From: Pantoea sp. Cy-639
GTDB lineage: Bacteria; Pseudomonadota; Gammaproteobacteria; Pseudomonadales; Pseudomonadaceae
Length of the DNA stretch: 64,000 bases
Direction of reading: 5' to 3'
Assembly: GCF_011752525.1 (NCBI RefSeq)
Contig: NZ_VWXI01000007.1
Span: 186,001 to 250,000 of the forward strand
The translations under genes and the position numbers were made by a program. Of this stretch, positions 1-8,766 are shown piece by piece (within the stretch, counting starts at the first letter, position 1; every line of letters begins with the position of its first letter). The notes beneath the pieces were generated by a model. That model was not told the origin of the DNA. It saw only the letters and a program-made list of their open reading frames with translations, and searched no databases.

Positions 1-280
1 CACGGCCGACATAGCCGACTTCGGTGAACTTGGTCGCTTCGACCTTGATGAACGGCGCGTTGGCCAGCTTGGCCAGGCGGCGGGCGATTTCGGTCTTGCC
101 GACGCCGGTGGGGCCGATCATCAGGATGTTCTTCGGGGTGACTTCGGCGCGCAGCTCGGCGGGCAGCTGCATGCGCCGCCAGCGGTTGCGCAGGGCGATG
201 GCCACGGCGCGCTTGGCGTCGTCCTGGCCAATGATGTGGCGGTTGAGTTCGTGGACGATCTCGCGGGGGGTCATGGACAT
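1..280 (-). CDS. hslU: HslU, ATPase subunit of the HslVU protease (N-terminal part)
   Basis: AAA+ unfoldase that binds substrate proteins and feeds them into the HslV peptidase in the cytoplasm. The first 93 codons are present and the rest runs off the left edge. The N-terminus begins [13 protein letters not shown], and a Walker A motif GPTGVGKT lies at residues 57-64. A conserved stretch reading [10 protein letters not shown] follows just before the edge. ATG at 278-280 is chosen because it gives the usual HslU N-terminus. It lies 91 bp downstream of hslV on the same strand, so the two are almost certainly cotranscribed from the heat-shock promoter upstream of hslV. Confidence 0.97.
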   Translation of the reverse strand, partial: MSMTPREIVHELNRHIIGQDDAKRAVAIALRNRWRRMQLPAELRAEVTPKNILMIGPTGVGKTEIARRLAKLANAPFIKVEATKFTEVGYVGR

Positions 281-371
281 GATCAGTACGGTCCTGAAAC
301 GGAGTGGGTCAGCGTGGAAAAGCCCCGTCGGTGGCCGCTCTCAGGCAGGGACGGGGCGCCAGAACAGCTGA

Positions 372-902
372 TCACTCGGCCAGGTCCTGCTCCTCGATGG
401 TCAGGTTGTGGTTGGTGAACACGCAGATGTCACCGGCGATGTTCAGGGCGGTCTCGGTGATTTCCCGGGCCGACAGGTCGGTCTTGTTCAGCAGGGCGCG
501 GGCTGCGGCCTGGGCGTAGCCGCCGCCGGAGCCCATGGCGATCAGGCCATCTTCGGGTTCGACCACATCGCCGTTGCCGGTGATGATCAGCGAGGCATCC
601 TTGTTGGCCACGGCCAGCATGGCTTCCAGGCGGCTCAGCGAGCGGTCGGTACGCCATTCCTTGGCCAGCTCGACGGCGGCGCGCACCAGGTGGCCGGAGT
701 GTTTCTGCAACTGGGCCTCGAAACGCTCGAACAGGGTGAAGGCGTCGGCGGTGGCACCGGCGAAACCGGCGATGACCTGGCCGTTGTACAGGCGACGGAC
801 TTTCTTGGCGTTGCCTTTCATCACGGTGTTGCCGAGGGAAACCTGGCCGTCGCCGCCCATGACGACTTTGCCGTTACGGCGGACAGAAACGATGGTAGTC
901 AA
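372..902 (-). CDS. hslV: HslV, peptidase subunit of the HslVU protease
   Basis: Proteasome-like threonine peptidase that forms double hexamers capped by HslU. The 176-residue length is normal for the family. After removal of the initiator Met the N-terminus is TTIVSVRR, exposing the catalytic Thr; the GGDGQ and NAKKVRRL segments typical of HslV follow. The start is TTG (900-902), supported by a GGAGA ribosome-binding site about 8 bases upstream and by the need for Thr at position 2. It is the first gene of hslVU and is preceded by a near-consensus sigma-32 promoter at 948-976. Confidence 0.97.
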   Translation of the reverse strand: MTTIVSVRRNGKVVMGGDGQVSLGNTVMKGNAKKVRRLYNGQVIAGFAGATADAFTLFERFEAQLQKHSGHLVRAAVELAKEWRTDRSLSRLEAMLAVANKDASLIITGNGDVVEPEDGLIAMGSGGGYAQAAARALLNKTDLSAREITETALNIAGDICVFTNHNLTIEEQDLAE

Positions 903-947
903 GGGAGAGTCTCCACGCAGCGGGGCGAAAATGCCTGATGCAGACTC

Positions 948-976
948 ATATGGGGTGAGGGGGGAAGGATTTCAAC
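948..976 (-). promoter_or_regulatory. Heat-shock (sigma-32) promoter of hslVU
   Basis: Read on the minus strand, the -35 element is GTTGAAA (970-976) and the -10 element is CCCCATAT (948-955), separated by 14 bases. This matches the RpoH consensus CTTGAAA-N13/14-CCCCATNT almost exactly. It sits about 45 bases upstream of the hslV start. hslVU is a classical RpoH-controlled operon, so sequence and context agree. Confidence 0.88.
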
Positions 977-1026
977 CACATTGGATGAATGGTTGCTCCT
1001 GGCTCCAGCTCGAGCGCGGTCGATGA

Positions 1027-1136
1027 AGGAGCGGCTTTGTGTTGCGAAAGGGCCGCCAAGCGGCCCCGGCATTTCTGATATGTAGTCGAGATTCCGGGGC
1101 CGCTGCGCGACCCTTTCGCGACACCAGGCCGCTCCT
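1027..1136. repeat. Large imperfect intergenic palindrome
   Basis: Two arms of about 43 bases (1027-1069 and 1094-1136) are near-perfect reverse complements, running from AGGAGCGGC through GCGAAAGGG to GCGGCCCCGG, around a 24-base loop. It lies between the end of pyrC' and the hslVU promoter. It probably acts as a transcription terminator for the pyrimidine operon or belongs to a repetitive palindromic family. It has no poly-T tract. Confidence 0.7.
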
Positions 1137-1158
1137 GCAAGAGCGAGCGGGCGTTTAT

Positions 1159-2430
1159 TCAGGCCTCGTGGCAGACGTGCCCATCGACCAAGGTATACCG
1201 TACCGCGCCCGGCAGGCAGTGGCCGATGAACGGGCAGTTCTCGCCACGGGAGAACCACTGCTCGCCCGCCAGGGTCGAGGCTTTCGGGTCGAACAGCACC
1301 AAGTCCGCCGCGCCGCCGACTTTCAGCTCGCCGGCCGGCAGGCGCAGGGCCGTTGCCGGACCGCTGGTGAGGCGTGCCAGCAGGGTCGGCAGGTCGAGCA
1401 GGCCGTCCTCGACCAGGGTCATGGCCAGCGGCAGCAGCAGTTCGACGCTGCTGATACCAGGCTCGGTAGCGCCGAACGGGGCCAGCTTGGCATCGCGCTC
1501 GTGGGGCTGGTGGTGGCTGGAGATCGCCTGGATCACCCCGGACTTCACCGCCTCGCGCAGGCCGTCGCGGTCGGCGGCGGTGCGCAGCGGCGGTTGCACG
1601 TGGTACAGGCTGGAGAAATCGCGCAGGGCCTCGTCGGTGAGGATCAGCTGGTACAGCGCCACGTCGGCGGTGACCGGCAGTCCCAGTTGCTGGGCCTGGG
1701 CGATCAGCCGGGCGCCGCGGGCGCTGGTGATCTGGGTGAAGTGGGCGCGCACGCCGGTCTGTTCGACCAGCAGCAGGTTGCGCGCCAGGGCCACGGTCTC
1801 GGCGGTCTCGGGAATACCAGGCAGGCCGAGGAAGCTGGCCATCGGGCCTTCGTGGGCCAGGCCGCCCTGGGCCAGGTCACGGTCCTGGGAGTGGAACACC
1901 ACGGTCAGGTCGAAGGTCGCCGCGTACTCCAGCGCGCGCGCCAGGGTCCGGTGGTTGGGGATCTCCTTGAGGCCGTTGCCGAAGGCCACGCAGCCGGTGT
2001 CGCGCAGGGCCACCAGCTCGGCCAGTTGCTCGCCCTCCAGGCCCTTGGTCAGGGCGCCGATCGGGTAGACCTTGCTGTTGGCCGCTTCGCGGGCGCGGTC
2101 GAGGATCAGCTCGGCCACGGCCGAGGTGTCCAGCACCGGCTTGGTCTGCGGCGGGCAGCACAGGCTGGTGACACCGCCGGCGACTGCGGCACGGGTCTCG
2201 CTGGCGATGGTGCCCTTGCGGCTGTAGCCCGGCTCGCGCAGCGAGACGCCGAGGTCGACCAGGCCTGGGGCGACGACCAGGCCGTCGGCCTGGAGCGTGC
2301 GGCTGGCGCTGAAGCCGGTCGGGGCCGCGCCGATGGCGACGATGCGCCCACCGTCCAGGTGCAGGTCGCTGACGCGGTCCAGGCCGCTGGCAGGATCGAT
2401 GACCCGGGCGCCGATGATGCTGATGGTCAC
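1159..2430 (-). CDS. pyrC': PyrC' (PyrX), inactive dihydroorotase homologue needed for the ATCase complex
   Basis: Amidohydrolase-fold protein of 423 residues. In pseudomonads the dihydroorotase-like protein encoded beside pyrB is catalytically inactive and is required to assemble active aspartate transcarbamoylase. The sequence fits this: the metal-binding D-x-H-x-H-L-R motif is replaced by [10 protein letters not shown] at residues 59-68, so both histidines are lost (Gly61, Ser63). The start is GTG at 2428-2430, overlapping the pyrB stop in a GTGA, which implies translational coupling. A true PyrC must be encoded elsewhere. Confidence 0.93.
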   Translation of the reverse strand: MTISIIGARVIDPASGLDRVSDLHLDGGRIVAIGAAPTGFSASRTLQADGLVVAPGLVDLGVSLREPGYSRKGTIASETRAAVAGGVTSLCCPPQTKPVLDTSAVAELILDRAREAANSKVYPIGALTKGLEGEQLAELVALRDTGCVAFGNGLKEIPNHRTLARALEYAATFDLTVVFHSQDRDLAQGGLAHEGPMASFLGLPGIPETAETVALARNLLLVEQTGVRAHFTQITSARGARLIAQAQQLGLPVTADVALYQLILTDEALRDFSSLYHVQPPLRTAADRDGLREAVKSGVIQAISSHHQPHERDAKLAPFGATEPGISSVELLLPLAMTLVEDGLLDLPTLLARLTSGPATALRLPAGELKVGGAADLVLFDPKASTLAGEQWFSRGENCPFIGHCLPGAVRYTLVDGHVCHEA

Positions 2431-3431
2431 TGGGCGTTCTCCTGCTCGAATTGACGTTGCGCGTTCTGTCCGCTCATGGCCATGGACAGCACGGCCATGC
2501 GCACGGCGATGCCGTAGGTGACCTGGTTGAGGATCACCGAGTGCTTGCCGTCGGCGACCGCCGACTCGATCTCCACGCCGCGGTTGATCGGCCCCGGGTG
2601 CATGACGATGGCGTCGGGCTTGGCCCCGGCCAGGCGTGCGGTGGTCAGGCCGAACAGGCGGTAGAACTCGCCCTCGCTGGGCAGCAGGCCGCCGGCCATG
2701 CGTTCGCGCTGCAGGCGCAGCATGATCACCACGTCGACGTCCTTCAGGCCTTCGGCGAGGTCGGTGTAGACCTTCACCCCATACTGTTCGATGCCGATCG
2801 GAATCAGTGTTTTCGGGCCGATCACGCGGATGTCCGGGCAACCCAGCGCCTTGAGCGCGAGCATGTCCGAGCGGGCCACCCGCGAGTGCAGGATGTCGCC
2901 GACGATGGCGACGGACAGGTTTTCGAAGCCACCTTTGTGGCGACGGATGGTCAGCATGTCGAGCATGCCCTGGGTCGGGTGCGCGTGGCGGCCGTCGCCG
3001 CCGTTGATCACCGCGACATCCGGGCACACGTGCTCGGCGATGAAGTGGGCGGCACCGGAGTCGGAGTGGCGCACGACGAACATGTCGGCGGCCATGGCCT
3101 CGAGGTTGCGCAGGGTGTCGAACAGGGTCTCGCCCTTGCTGGTCGAGGAGGTCGACACGTTCAGGCTGATCACGTCGGCCGACAGGCGCTGGGCGGCCAG
3201 CTCGAAGGTGGTGCGGGTCCGGGTGGAGTTCTCGAAGAACACGTTGCACACGGTCTTGCCGCGCAGCAGTGGGACTTTTTTCACGGCCCGGGCACCGACT
3301 TCGAGGAACGAGTCGGCGGTGTCGAGGATCTCGGTGAGCAGTTCGCGGGGCAAACCGTCGAGCGAGAGGAAGTGGCGTAGCTGGCCCTGATCATTGAGCT
3401 GCAGCGGGCGCTTGGCGTCGAATGGCGTCAT
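2427..3431 (-). CDS. pyrB: Aspartate carbamoyltransferase catalytic subunit
   Basis: Catalyses carbamoyl phosphate plus L-aspartate to N-carbamoyl-aspartate, the committed step of pyrimidine synthesis. The carbamoyl-phosphate-binding motif FENSTRTR is at residues 66-73, and the HPTQ signature is present in the sequence GRHAHPTQ. At 334 residues it carries the N-terminal extension typical of pseudomonad class A ATCases, which binds nucleotide effectors. It sits between pyrR (12-bp gap) and pyrC' (GTGA overlap). Confidence 0.97.
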   Translation of the reverse strand: MTPFDAKRPLQLNDQGQLRHFLSLDGLPRELLTEILDTADSFLEVGARAVKKVPLLRGKTVCNVFFENSTRTRTTFELAAQRLSADVISLNVSTSSTSKGETLFDTLRNLEAMAADMFVVRHSDSGAAHFIAEHVCPDVAVINGGDGRHAHPTQGMLDMLTIRRHKGGFENLSVAIVGDILHSRVARSDMLALKALGCPDIRVIGPKTLIPIGIEQYGVKVYTDLAEGLKDVDVVIMLRLQRERMAGGLLPSEGEFYRLFGLTTARLAGAKPDAIVMHPGPINRGVEIESAVADGKHSVILNQVTYGIAVRMAVLSMAMSGQNAQRQFEQENAQ

Positions 3432-3443
3432 CGCGGGGGACTC

Positions 3444-3962
3444 TTAAAGGGCTGGTGCGGAAGCGAGGTCCTGGCGCTCGAGGACGAGCGGGGCGGGTCC
3501 GGTCAATTTTACCCGTTCATGGGCAGCCAGGGACAGGGTGGCGCCAAGCACGTTGGGGCGGATCGGCAGTTCGCCGGCATCCAGGTCGAGCAGGCACACC
3601 AGCGTCACGCTGGCCGGACGGCCGTAGTCGAACAGTTCGTTGAGGGCGGCGCGGATGGTCCGACCGCTCATCAGTACGTCGTCCACCAGCACCAGGTGCT
3701 GGCCCTCGATCTCGAACGGCAGCGCCGAGGGGCGTACCTGCGGGTGCAGGCCGTTCTGGCTGAAGTCGTCGCGGTAGAAGGACACATCCAGGGTACCCAG
3801 CGGGCTCTGGTCGCCCAGCTCGGCCTGCAGGGCCTGGGCCACCCACACGCCACCGGTGTGGATGCCGATGAAGCGTGGCTCGGCGATGGCGCGGCGGGCC
3901 AGGTGGGCGCGAAGGTCGACGGCCATCTGCCGGATCAGCTCGGCGGGATTGGGTAGGCTCAT
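3444..3962 (-). CDS. pyrR: PyrR, pyrimidine operon regulator / uracil phosphoribosyltransferase homologue
   Basis: Type I phosphoribosyltransferase-fold protein of 172 residues with the PRPP-binding loop [16 protein letters not shown] at about residues 91-105. Family members regulate pyr genes and can have uracil phosphoribosyltransferase activity. It is the first gene of pyrR-pyrB-pyrC', with only 12 bp to pyrB. I did not identify an RNA anti-antiterminator, so the mode of regulation is not shown by the sequence. Confidence 0.93.
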   Translation of the reverse strand: MSLPNPAELIRQMAVDLRAHLARRAIAEPRFIGIHTGGVWVAQALQAELGDQSPLGTLDVSFYRDDFSQNGLHPQVRPSALPFEIEGQHLVLVDDVLMSGRTIRAALNELFDYGRPASVTLVCLLDLDAGELPIRPNVLGATLSLAAHERVKLTGPAPLVLERQDLASAPAL

Positions 3963-4015
3963 TGCGTGCTCCTCGGGTAGGCGGGCGCCGGCAAGCGACC
4001 GGCGGCAAAGCGGAA

Positions 4016-4441
4016 TTAAGTGTTGGCCTCCAGCCAGCCTTGCAGCAACAGGGCCGCGGCGATGGCGTCGACCGGGTTGTCGCGGTAGCTGCCGTGACGA
4101 CCGCCCCGGGCCATCTGCTCGCCCTTGGCCTCGAAGGTGGTCAGGCGTTCGTCGTGGGTGTGCACTGGCAGGTTGTAGCGACCGTGCAGGCGGCGGGCGA
4201 ACTTCTCGGCGCGCTCGCTCATTTCGCTGGGTGTGCCGTCCATGTTCAGCGGCAGGCCGACGACGATGGCATCAGGCTTCCACTCCTTGATCAGTTTCTC
4301 GACCTGGCTCCAGTCCGGCACGCCGTTCTGTGCCTTGAGCGTGCACAGCTCACGGGCCTGGCCGGTGATAACCTGGCCAACGGCGACGCCGATCTGGCGG
4401 GTGCCGTAGTCGAAGCCCAGCAGCAGGCGCAGCTCGGCCAT
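4016..4441 (-). CDS. ruvX: RuvX/YqgF, putative pre-16S rRNA nuclease
   Basis: RNase H-fold nuclease, 141 residues, that completes 16S rRNA 5'-end maturation in family members studied. The conserved acidic and glycine motifs are visible: [14 protein letters not shown] near the start (Asp11), [17 protein letters not shown], and [10 protein letters not shown] at the C-terminus. It overlaps algH by one base (its ATG shares the A of the algH TGA), a pairing conserved in many gammaproteobacteria. pyrR follows 53 bp downstream. Confidence 0.95.
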   Translation of the reverse strand: MAELRLLLGFDYGTRQIGVAVGQVITGQARELCTLKAQNGVPDWSQVEKLIKEWKPDAIVVGLPLNMDGTPSEMSERAEKFARRLHGRYNLPVHTHDERLTTFEAKGEQMARGGRHGSYRDNPVDAIAAALLLQGWLEANT

Positions 4442-5010
4442 CAGGCGTGCCCCGCCTGGCTGGTCAGCAGGCTGAGGTTGATGCCCAGGCTGGCGGCGGC
4501 AGCGTCCAGGCGCATGTCGCTGGCCAGGCCGAAGATGATCTCGGGGTCGAACGGGCAGTTGAGCCAGGCGTTGTCGGCCAGTTCCGCTTCCAGCTGGCCG
4601 GCTTCCCAGCCGGCGTAGCCGAGGGTGATCAGGCTCTGGCGCGGGCCGGTGCCGGCGGCGATGGCGAACAGCACGTCCTGCGAGGTGGACAGCGACAGGC
4701 CTTGCAGCTCGACGGTGGCCTGGTAGCTGCAGTCGTTGCTGTGCAGCACGAAGCCGCGGTCGGTCTGCACCGGGCCGCCCTGGTAGATCGGGATGTGCAG
4801 GGTGCTGGCGGGTGGTTCCTCATCCGGGCGCAACTGCTCGAGGATATCGCCCAGGTTCAGCTCCTGCGGGCGGTTGACCACCAGCCCCATGGCGCCGTTG
4901 GCGTTGTGCTCGACGATGTAGGTGAGGGTCTGGGCAAAGTTCGGATCGGCCATGTGCGGCATGGCGATCAGGAACTGGTGCTTGAGGTAGCTCGGCGTGA
5001 GGGTTTTCAT
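4441..5010 (-). CDS. algH: AlgH/YqgE family protein (UPF0301)
   Basis: Cytoplasmic protein of 189 residues, the usual length of the UPF0301 family. It begins MKTLTPSYLKHQFLIAMPHM and contains the typical NGAMGLVVNRP and GYAGWEAGQLEAEL stretches. AlgH was first linked to alginate regulation in P. aeruginosa, but its biochemical role is not settled. The start at 5008-5010 gives the family N-terminus; a longer upstream extension in the same frame is non-conserved, proline-rich intergenic sequence and was rejected. It is translationally coupled to ruvX. Confidence 0.95.
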   Translation of the reverse strand: MKTLTPSYLKHQFLIAMPHMADPNFAQTLTYIVEHNANGAMGLVVNRPQELNLGDILEQLRPDEEPPASTLHIPIYQGGPVQTDRGFVLHSNDCSYQATVELQGLSLSTSQDVLFAIAAGTGPRQSLITLGYAGWEAGQLEAELADNAWLNCPFDPEIIFGLASDMRLDAAAASLGINLSLLTSQAGHA

Positions 5011-5073
5011 GACCGCTAGTGTGGCGCCAGGTGGCGAGGCTGACAAGGTGCGCGGACGGCTGTATGGGGGCTT

Positions 5074-5100
5074 GTGGGGGCGGGCTTGCCCCCCCGATGG
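5074..5100. repeat. Diverged REP half-element
   Basis: GTGGGGGCGGGCTTGCCCCCC followed by CGATGG is a variant of the REP motif found as full palindromes elsewhere in the window. The inner GGGGGCGGGCTTGCCCCC part can fold on itself. It lies between the algH start and the end of the TonB-like gene. Confidence 0.55.
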
Positions 5101-5128
5101 CGTCAGGCCGGCGGCAACAGGCCCTGGA

Positions 5129-6028
5129 TCAGTTGCTCGACAGCCGGTCGCCGCGGGCGAAGCGCCAGGTGCGGATGATCTCCAGTCGGTCGAACTCGGC
5201 CAGGTCGCCGGTGAACGGCGCGAAGGGCGCCGCCAGGCGAACGATGCGCTGGGCGGCCTGGTCGAGCACTGGCTGGCCGGACGACTCCAGCACCAGCACT
5301 TCATACAGCGATCCGTCGCGGTTGATCGACACCATCATCCGCAGGCTGCCGTACATCTGCTGGCGCCGGGCCTCCTCGGGGTAGTTGAGGTTGCCGATGC
5401 GTTCGACCTTCTTGCGCCACTCTTCCTTGTACCAGGCGCCCTTGTCGCGCATGGTCGAGGCGGCATTCAGACGGTGGATGCGCGGGCGCTTGGCGTACAG
5501 CTGCTGTTCATGGGACAGCTCGGCCTCGAGGCTGGCGATCTGGCTGGACAGCTGCGAGCTGTCGAAGTCGGGCACCTTGGCCTCGGGCTTTACCTGCGGC
5601 TTGCTTTCCTTCGGCTTGGGCTCGGCTTTCTGGGGCTTCGGCGCCTTGGTGGCGACCACCGACTTTTCCGGCGCCGGCGGCGTTTCCGGGCGGGCGGCCG
5701 GGGGCGGGGTGATCTTGTTGATCTTGCTGTCCTGGAACGGCGCGACCTCGGTGGTGGTGGGCACCGCCTTCTTGTCCAGGGTGCCGCTGCCTTGCTGGTT
5801 TTCCTGGGCCTGGAAGTCGGCCTTTTCCGGCTTCTTCTCGCTCTTGAAGGTGGCCAGGGTGATGTCCATGGTGTGGCGGATGTCGGCCGGCTTGACCACC
5901 GTGAAGCCCACGCCGAGGATCAGCGCCAGGTGCACCAGCGCGGCCAGGAACAAGGTGAAGCCGAGTCGGTCCACCGGGCGAACGCGGGGTGGCAGCAGGT
6001 CGGCGGGGATGTCGGCGGGCAGCGTCAT
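5129..6028 (-). CDS. TonB-like energy transducer
   Basis: Inner-membrane protein that probably links the proton motive force to outer-membrane receptors. One N-terminal transmembrane helix is at about residues 23-45. It is followed by a long Pro/Lys-rich periplasmic spacer (PAARPETPPAPEK, KPKESKPQVKPEAK), a short coiled-coil-like stretch (SSQLSSQIASLEAELSHEQ), and a C-terminal TonB domain with the sequence YPEEARRQQMYGSLRMMVSI. The 299-residue length fits. No exbB/exbD lie nearby, so it must share those of another system. It is followed by algH on the same strand. Confidence 0.88.
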   Translation of the reverse strand: MTLPADIPADLLPPRVRPVDRLGFTLFLAALVHLALILGVGFTVVKPADIRHTMDITLATFKSEKKPEKADFQAQENQQGSGTLDKKAVPTTTEVAPFQDSKINKITPPPAARPETPPAPEKSVVATKAPKPQKAEPKPKESKPQVKPEAKVPDFDSSQLSSQIASLEAELSHEQQLYAKRPRIHRLNAASTMRDKGAWYKEEWRKKVERIGNLNYPEEARRQQMYGSLRMMVSINRDGSLYEVLVLESSGQPVLDQAAQRIVRLAAPFAPFTGDLAEFDRLEIIRTWRFARGDRLSSN

Positions 6029-6176
6029 CGGGTATCCAAAGGCAGCTTCGAGTCACACGCGGCAAGCTTCAGGCAATAAGCGGCTCGGTGCAGGGCTGCA
6101 CGTTCTTGCAGCTTGTCGCGTGAAGCTTGCGGCTGCGCATCATACCCCACTGCGCGGCTTTGCCACCTGTCCTCGG

Positions 6177-7130
6177 TCAGCGCGCTTGCAGCTTGCGATC
6201 AATGGCATCCATCAAGCGGCCGCCAATGTCGGTGTTGTAGGCGGCGTCGATCTCGCGGATGCAGGTCGGGCTGGTGACGTTGATCTCGGTGAGGTGCTCG
6301 CCGATCACGTCCAGGCCGACGAACAGCAGGCCCTTCTCGCGCAGGGTCGGGCCGACCTGGGCGGCGATCCAGCGGTCGCGCTCGCTCAACGGACGGGCTT
6401 CGCCACGCCCGCCGGCGGCCAGGTTGCCGCGGGTCTCGCCGCTGGCCGGAATGCGCGCCAGGCAGTAGTCCACCGGCTCGCCGTCGATCATCAGGATGCG
6501 CTTGTCGCCGTCCTTGATCGCTGGCAGGTAGGCTTGCGCCATGATCTGCTGGGCGCCCAGGGCGGTCAGGGTTTCGAGAATCACCGACAGGTTGGGGTCG
6601 CCGGCCCGGTGGCGGAAGATCGAGGTGCCGCCCATGCCGTCCAGCGGCTTGAGGATCACGTCGCCATGCTTGGCGGCGAACGCGCGGATGATGTCCGGAC
6701 GGCGGCTGACCAGGGTGGGTGGCGTGCACTGCGGGAACAGCGTGGCGAACAGCTTCTCGTTGCAGTCGCGCAGGCTCTGCGGGCGGTTGACCACCAGCAC
6801 GCCCTCGGCCTCGGCCTGCTCCAGCAGGTAGGTGCTGTAGACGAACTCCATGTCGAAGGGCGGATCCTTGCGCATCAGGATCACGTCCAGGTCGCTCAGC
6901 AGGCTGTCCTGCTCCGCGTCCAGCTCGAACCAGCGGGCCGGGTCGGCGAACACCTTCAGCGGACGCATCCGCGCGCGTGCCTTGCCTTCACCCTGGTACA
7001 GGTCGCGCTGCTCCATGTAGAACAACTCCCAGCCACGCGCCTGGGCGGCCAGCAGCATGGCCAGCGAGCTGTCCTTTTTATAGGAGATGGACGCGATGGG
7101 GTCCATGACAATCCCGAGGCGAACGCTCAT
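6177..7130 (-). CDS. gshB: Glutathione synthetase
   Basis: ATP-grasp ligase that joins gamma-glutamylcysteine and glycine to make glutathione in the cytoplasm. It has 317 residues, the standard length. The start MSVRLGIVMDPI and the ATP-grasp glycine loop LKPLDGMGGTSIFR are typical, as is the metal/substrate region EINVTSPTCIREID near the C-terminus. It is transcribed away from the pilG operon. The TonB-like gene follows 148 bp downstream. Confidence 0.98.
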   Translation of the reverse strand: MSVRLGIVMDPIASISYKKDSSLAMLLAAQARGWELFYMEQRDLYQGEGKARARMRPLKVFADPARWFELDAEQDSLLSDLDVILMRKDPPFDMEFVYSTYLLEQAEAEGVLVVNRPQSLRDCNEKLFATLFPQCTPPTLVSRRPDIIRAFAAKHGDVILKPLDGMGGTSIFRHRAGDPNLSVILETLTALGAQQIMAQAYLPAIKDGDKRILMIDGEPVDYCLARIPASGETRGNLAAGGRGEARPLSERDRWIAAQVGPTLREKGLLFVGLDVIGEHLTEINVTSPTCIREIDAAYNTDIGGRLMDAIDRKLQAR

Positions 7131-7272
7131 GGGGTAATTCCTCTTGGCGGCAGTGGCCGCGATGGCACGAAAGAAAAAAGTGGCTCAGGGTGGCGCTGCG
7201 AGCGCTGCGGGTCAAGGGGCGCGGCGGATGGAATGGCCACCCGGAGTATGCTAAAAATGCCCGATCCAGCTT

Positions 7273-7359
7273 CAAGCGCCAAGCCACAAGCTGCAAGTAA
7301 AGCCGGACTGCACACCGATCTGCTTTTTCTTGACGCTTGCAGCTTGTGGCTTGCCGCTC
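7273..7359. repeat. Inverted repeat of the AAGCTGCAAG intergenic family
   Basis: CCAAGCCACAAGCTGCAAG (about 7278-7296) and CTTGCAGCTTGTGGCTTG (about 7337-7354) form the arms of a hairpin in the divergent gap between gshB and pilG. The sequence AAGCTGCAAGTAAA recurs upstream of metF near 28436, and related pieces lie near 6060-6140. It is a dispersed non-coding repeat. Confidence 0.6.
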
Positions 7360-7377
7360 AGACCAGAGCCGCAAACG

Positions 7378-7791
7378 ATGGCGAACTTTATGGAACAACC
7401 CCTGAAGGTGATGGTGATCGACGATTCCCGCACGATCCGCCGCACCGCGCAGATGTTGCTCGGCGAGGCGGGCTGCGAGGTGATCACTGCCAGTGACGGT
7501 TTCGATGCCCTGGCCAAGATCGTCGACCACAAGCCGCGGATCATCTTCGTCGATGTGCTGATGCCGCGCCTGGATGGCTACCAGACCTGCGCGGTGATCA
7601 AGCACAACAGCGAATTCAAGGACACGCCGGTGATCCTGCTGTCCTCCCGCGACGGCCTGTTCGACAAGGCCCGCGGCCGGGTGGTCGGCTCCGACCAGTT
7701 CCTGACCAAACCCTTCAGCAAGGAAGAACTGCTCGATGCGATCCGCGCCCACGTGCCCGGTTTCGCCGTGCAGGACCAACACGCACCCTGA
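7378..7791 (+). CDS. pilG: PilG, twitching-motility response regulator
   Basis: Stand-alone CheY-like receiver, 137 residues. The phosphoacceptor is Asp59 in FVDVLMPRLDGY; the acidic pair is in VMVIDDSRT and the conserved Lys is in FLTKPFSKEE. In P. aeruginosa PilG takes part in type IV pilus extension and cAMP control through the Chp system. An internal ATG at 7390 (MEQPLKVM) is an equally plausible start and closer to the P. aeruginosa N-terminus. It is the first gene of pilG-pilH-pilI-pilJ-chpA-chpC. Confidence 0.95.
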   Translation: MANFMEQPLKVMVIDDSRTIRRTAQMLLGEAGCEVITASDGFDALAKIVDHKPRIIFVDVLMPRLDGYQTCAVIKHNSEFKDTPVILLSSRDGLFDKARGRVVGSDQFLTKPFSKEELLDAIRAHVPGFAVQDQHAP

Positions 7792-7838
7792 CGCTGCCCG
7801 AGTGGGGCGGCGCTTCTTTTTCCGCATGGGGAAACAGC

Positions 7839-8204
7839 ATGGCCCGCGTTCTGATTGTCGACGACTCGCCGACAGAGATGTATCGATTGACCGAGTGGCT
7901 CGAGAAGCATGGCCACCAGGTGCTCAAGGCCGACAACGGCGCCGATGGCGTGGCGCTGGCCCGCCAGGAGAAGCCCGATGCGGTGCTGATGGACATCGTG
8001 ATGCCTGGCATGAACGGCTTCCAGGCGACCCGCCAGTTGAGCAAGGACCCAGAGACCCGCGCCATCCCGGTGATCGTGGTCACCACCAAGGACCAGGAGA
8101 CCGACCGTATCTGGGCGACCCGCCAGGGTGCCCGCGACTTCCTGACCAAACCGGTGGAAGAGGACGCGCTGCTGGCCAAGCTCAAAGAGGTGCTCGGCGC
8201 TTGA
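7839..8204 (+). CDS. pilH: PilH, twitching-motility response regulator
   Basis: CheY-like single receiver domain, 121 residues. The phosphoacceptor is Asp52 in AVLMDIVMPGMNGF; VLIVDDSPTE and FLTKPVEEDALL supply the other conserved residues. In P. aeruginosa it opposes PilG by favouring pilus retraction or acting as a phosphate sink. The upstream AGCATG context and spacing of 47 bp from pilG fit an operon. Its stop overlaps the TTG start of pilI. Confidence 0.96.
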   Translation: MARVLIVDDSPTEMYRLTEWLEKHGHQVLKADNGADGVALARQEKPDAVLMDIVMPGMNGFQATRQLSKDPETRAIPVIVVTTKDQETDRIWATRQGARDFLTKPVEEDALLAKLKEVLGA

Positions 8205-8755
8205 CCACCCGGCCCCAGGGCGCGTCGCTGACCGCCTTCGAGCTGTTGCTGGACATCGACCGGCGCTGCCGTCTGCTGGTCGCCGACCAGCCGCCCCAGG
8301 ACACTCGCCTGCAACAGTGGAGCGGCATTGGTTTTCGCATCGCCGGGCAATGGTTCGTCGCGCCCATGGGCGAGGTCGCCGAAGTGCTGCGTGAGCCACG
8401 CAGCAGTCGGGTGCCGGGGGTGCAGCCGTGGGTGCGCGGCGTCGCCAACCTGCGTGGCCGGCTGTTGCCAGTGATGGATCTTTGCGCATTCTTCGGCCTC
8501 GGTCCGGCCGCGGCGGGCAAGCAGCGGCGGGTACTGGTGCTGGACCACGAGGAGCTGTTCGCCGGGCTGCTGGTGGATGAAGTGGTGGGCCTGCAGCACT
8601 TCGCCCTGAGCAGTCTCGAACTGTCGCCGCCGCAGCCGCTGATCCGCGCCGCCGCACCCTTCGTGCAGGGGCATTTTCCCCGTGAACGCAACTGGGCGAT
8701 CTTCAGCCCGTTCGCCCTGGCCCAGGCGCCGGGCTTTCTCGATGTGGCGCTGTAG
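8201..8755 (+). CDS. pilI: PilI, CheW-like adaptor of the Chp system
   Basis: CheW-domain protein of 184 residues that should couple the receptor PilJ to the kinase ChpA. The CheW core is recognisable in [34 protein letters not shown] and [11 protein letters not shown]. The likely start is TTG at 8201-8203, overlapping the pilH stop (TTGA), which would couple the two; a start further upstream in this frame would run through pilH and is not credible. pilJ starts 11 bp after its stop. Confidence 0.92.
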   Translation: MTTRPQGASLTAFELLLDIDRRCRLLVADQPPQDTRLQQWSGIGFRIAGQWFVAPMGEVAEVLREPRSSRVPGVQPWVRGVANLRGRLLPVMDLCAFFGLGPAAAGKQRRVLVLDHEELFAGLLVDEVVGLQHFALSSLELSPPQPLIRAAAPFVQGHFPRERNWAIFSPFALAQAPGFLDVAL

Positions 8756-8766
8756 AGGATTGTGAT

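Noticed and set aside
3963..4015. A pyr attenuator ahead of pyrR
   Set aside because: The gap is 53 bp and shows no clear leader hairpin, so I could not support one.
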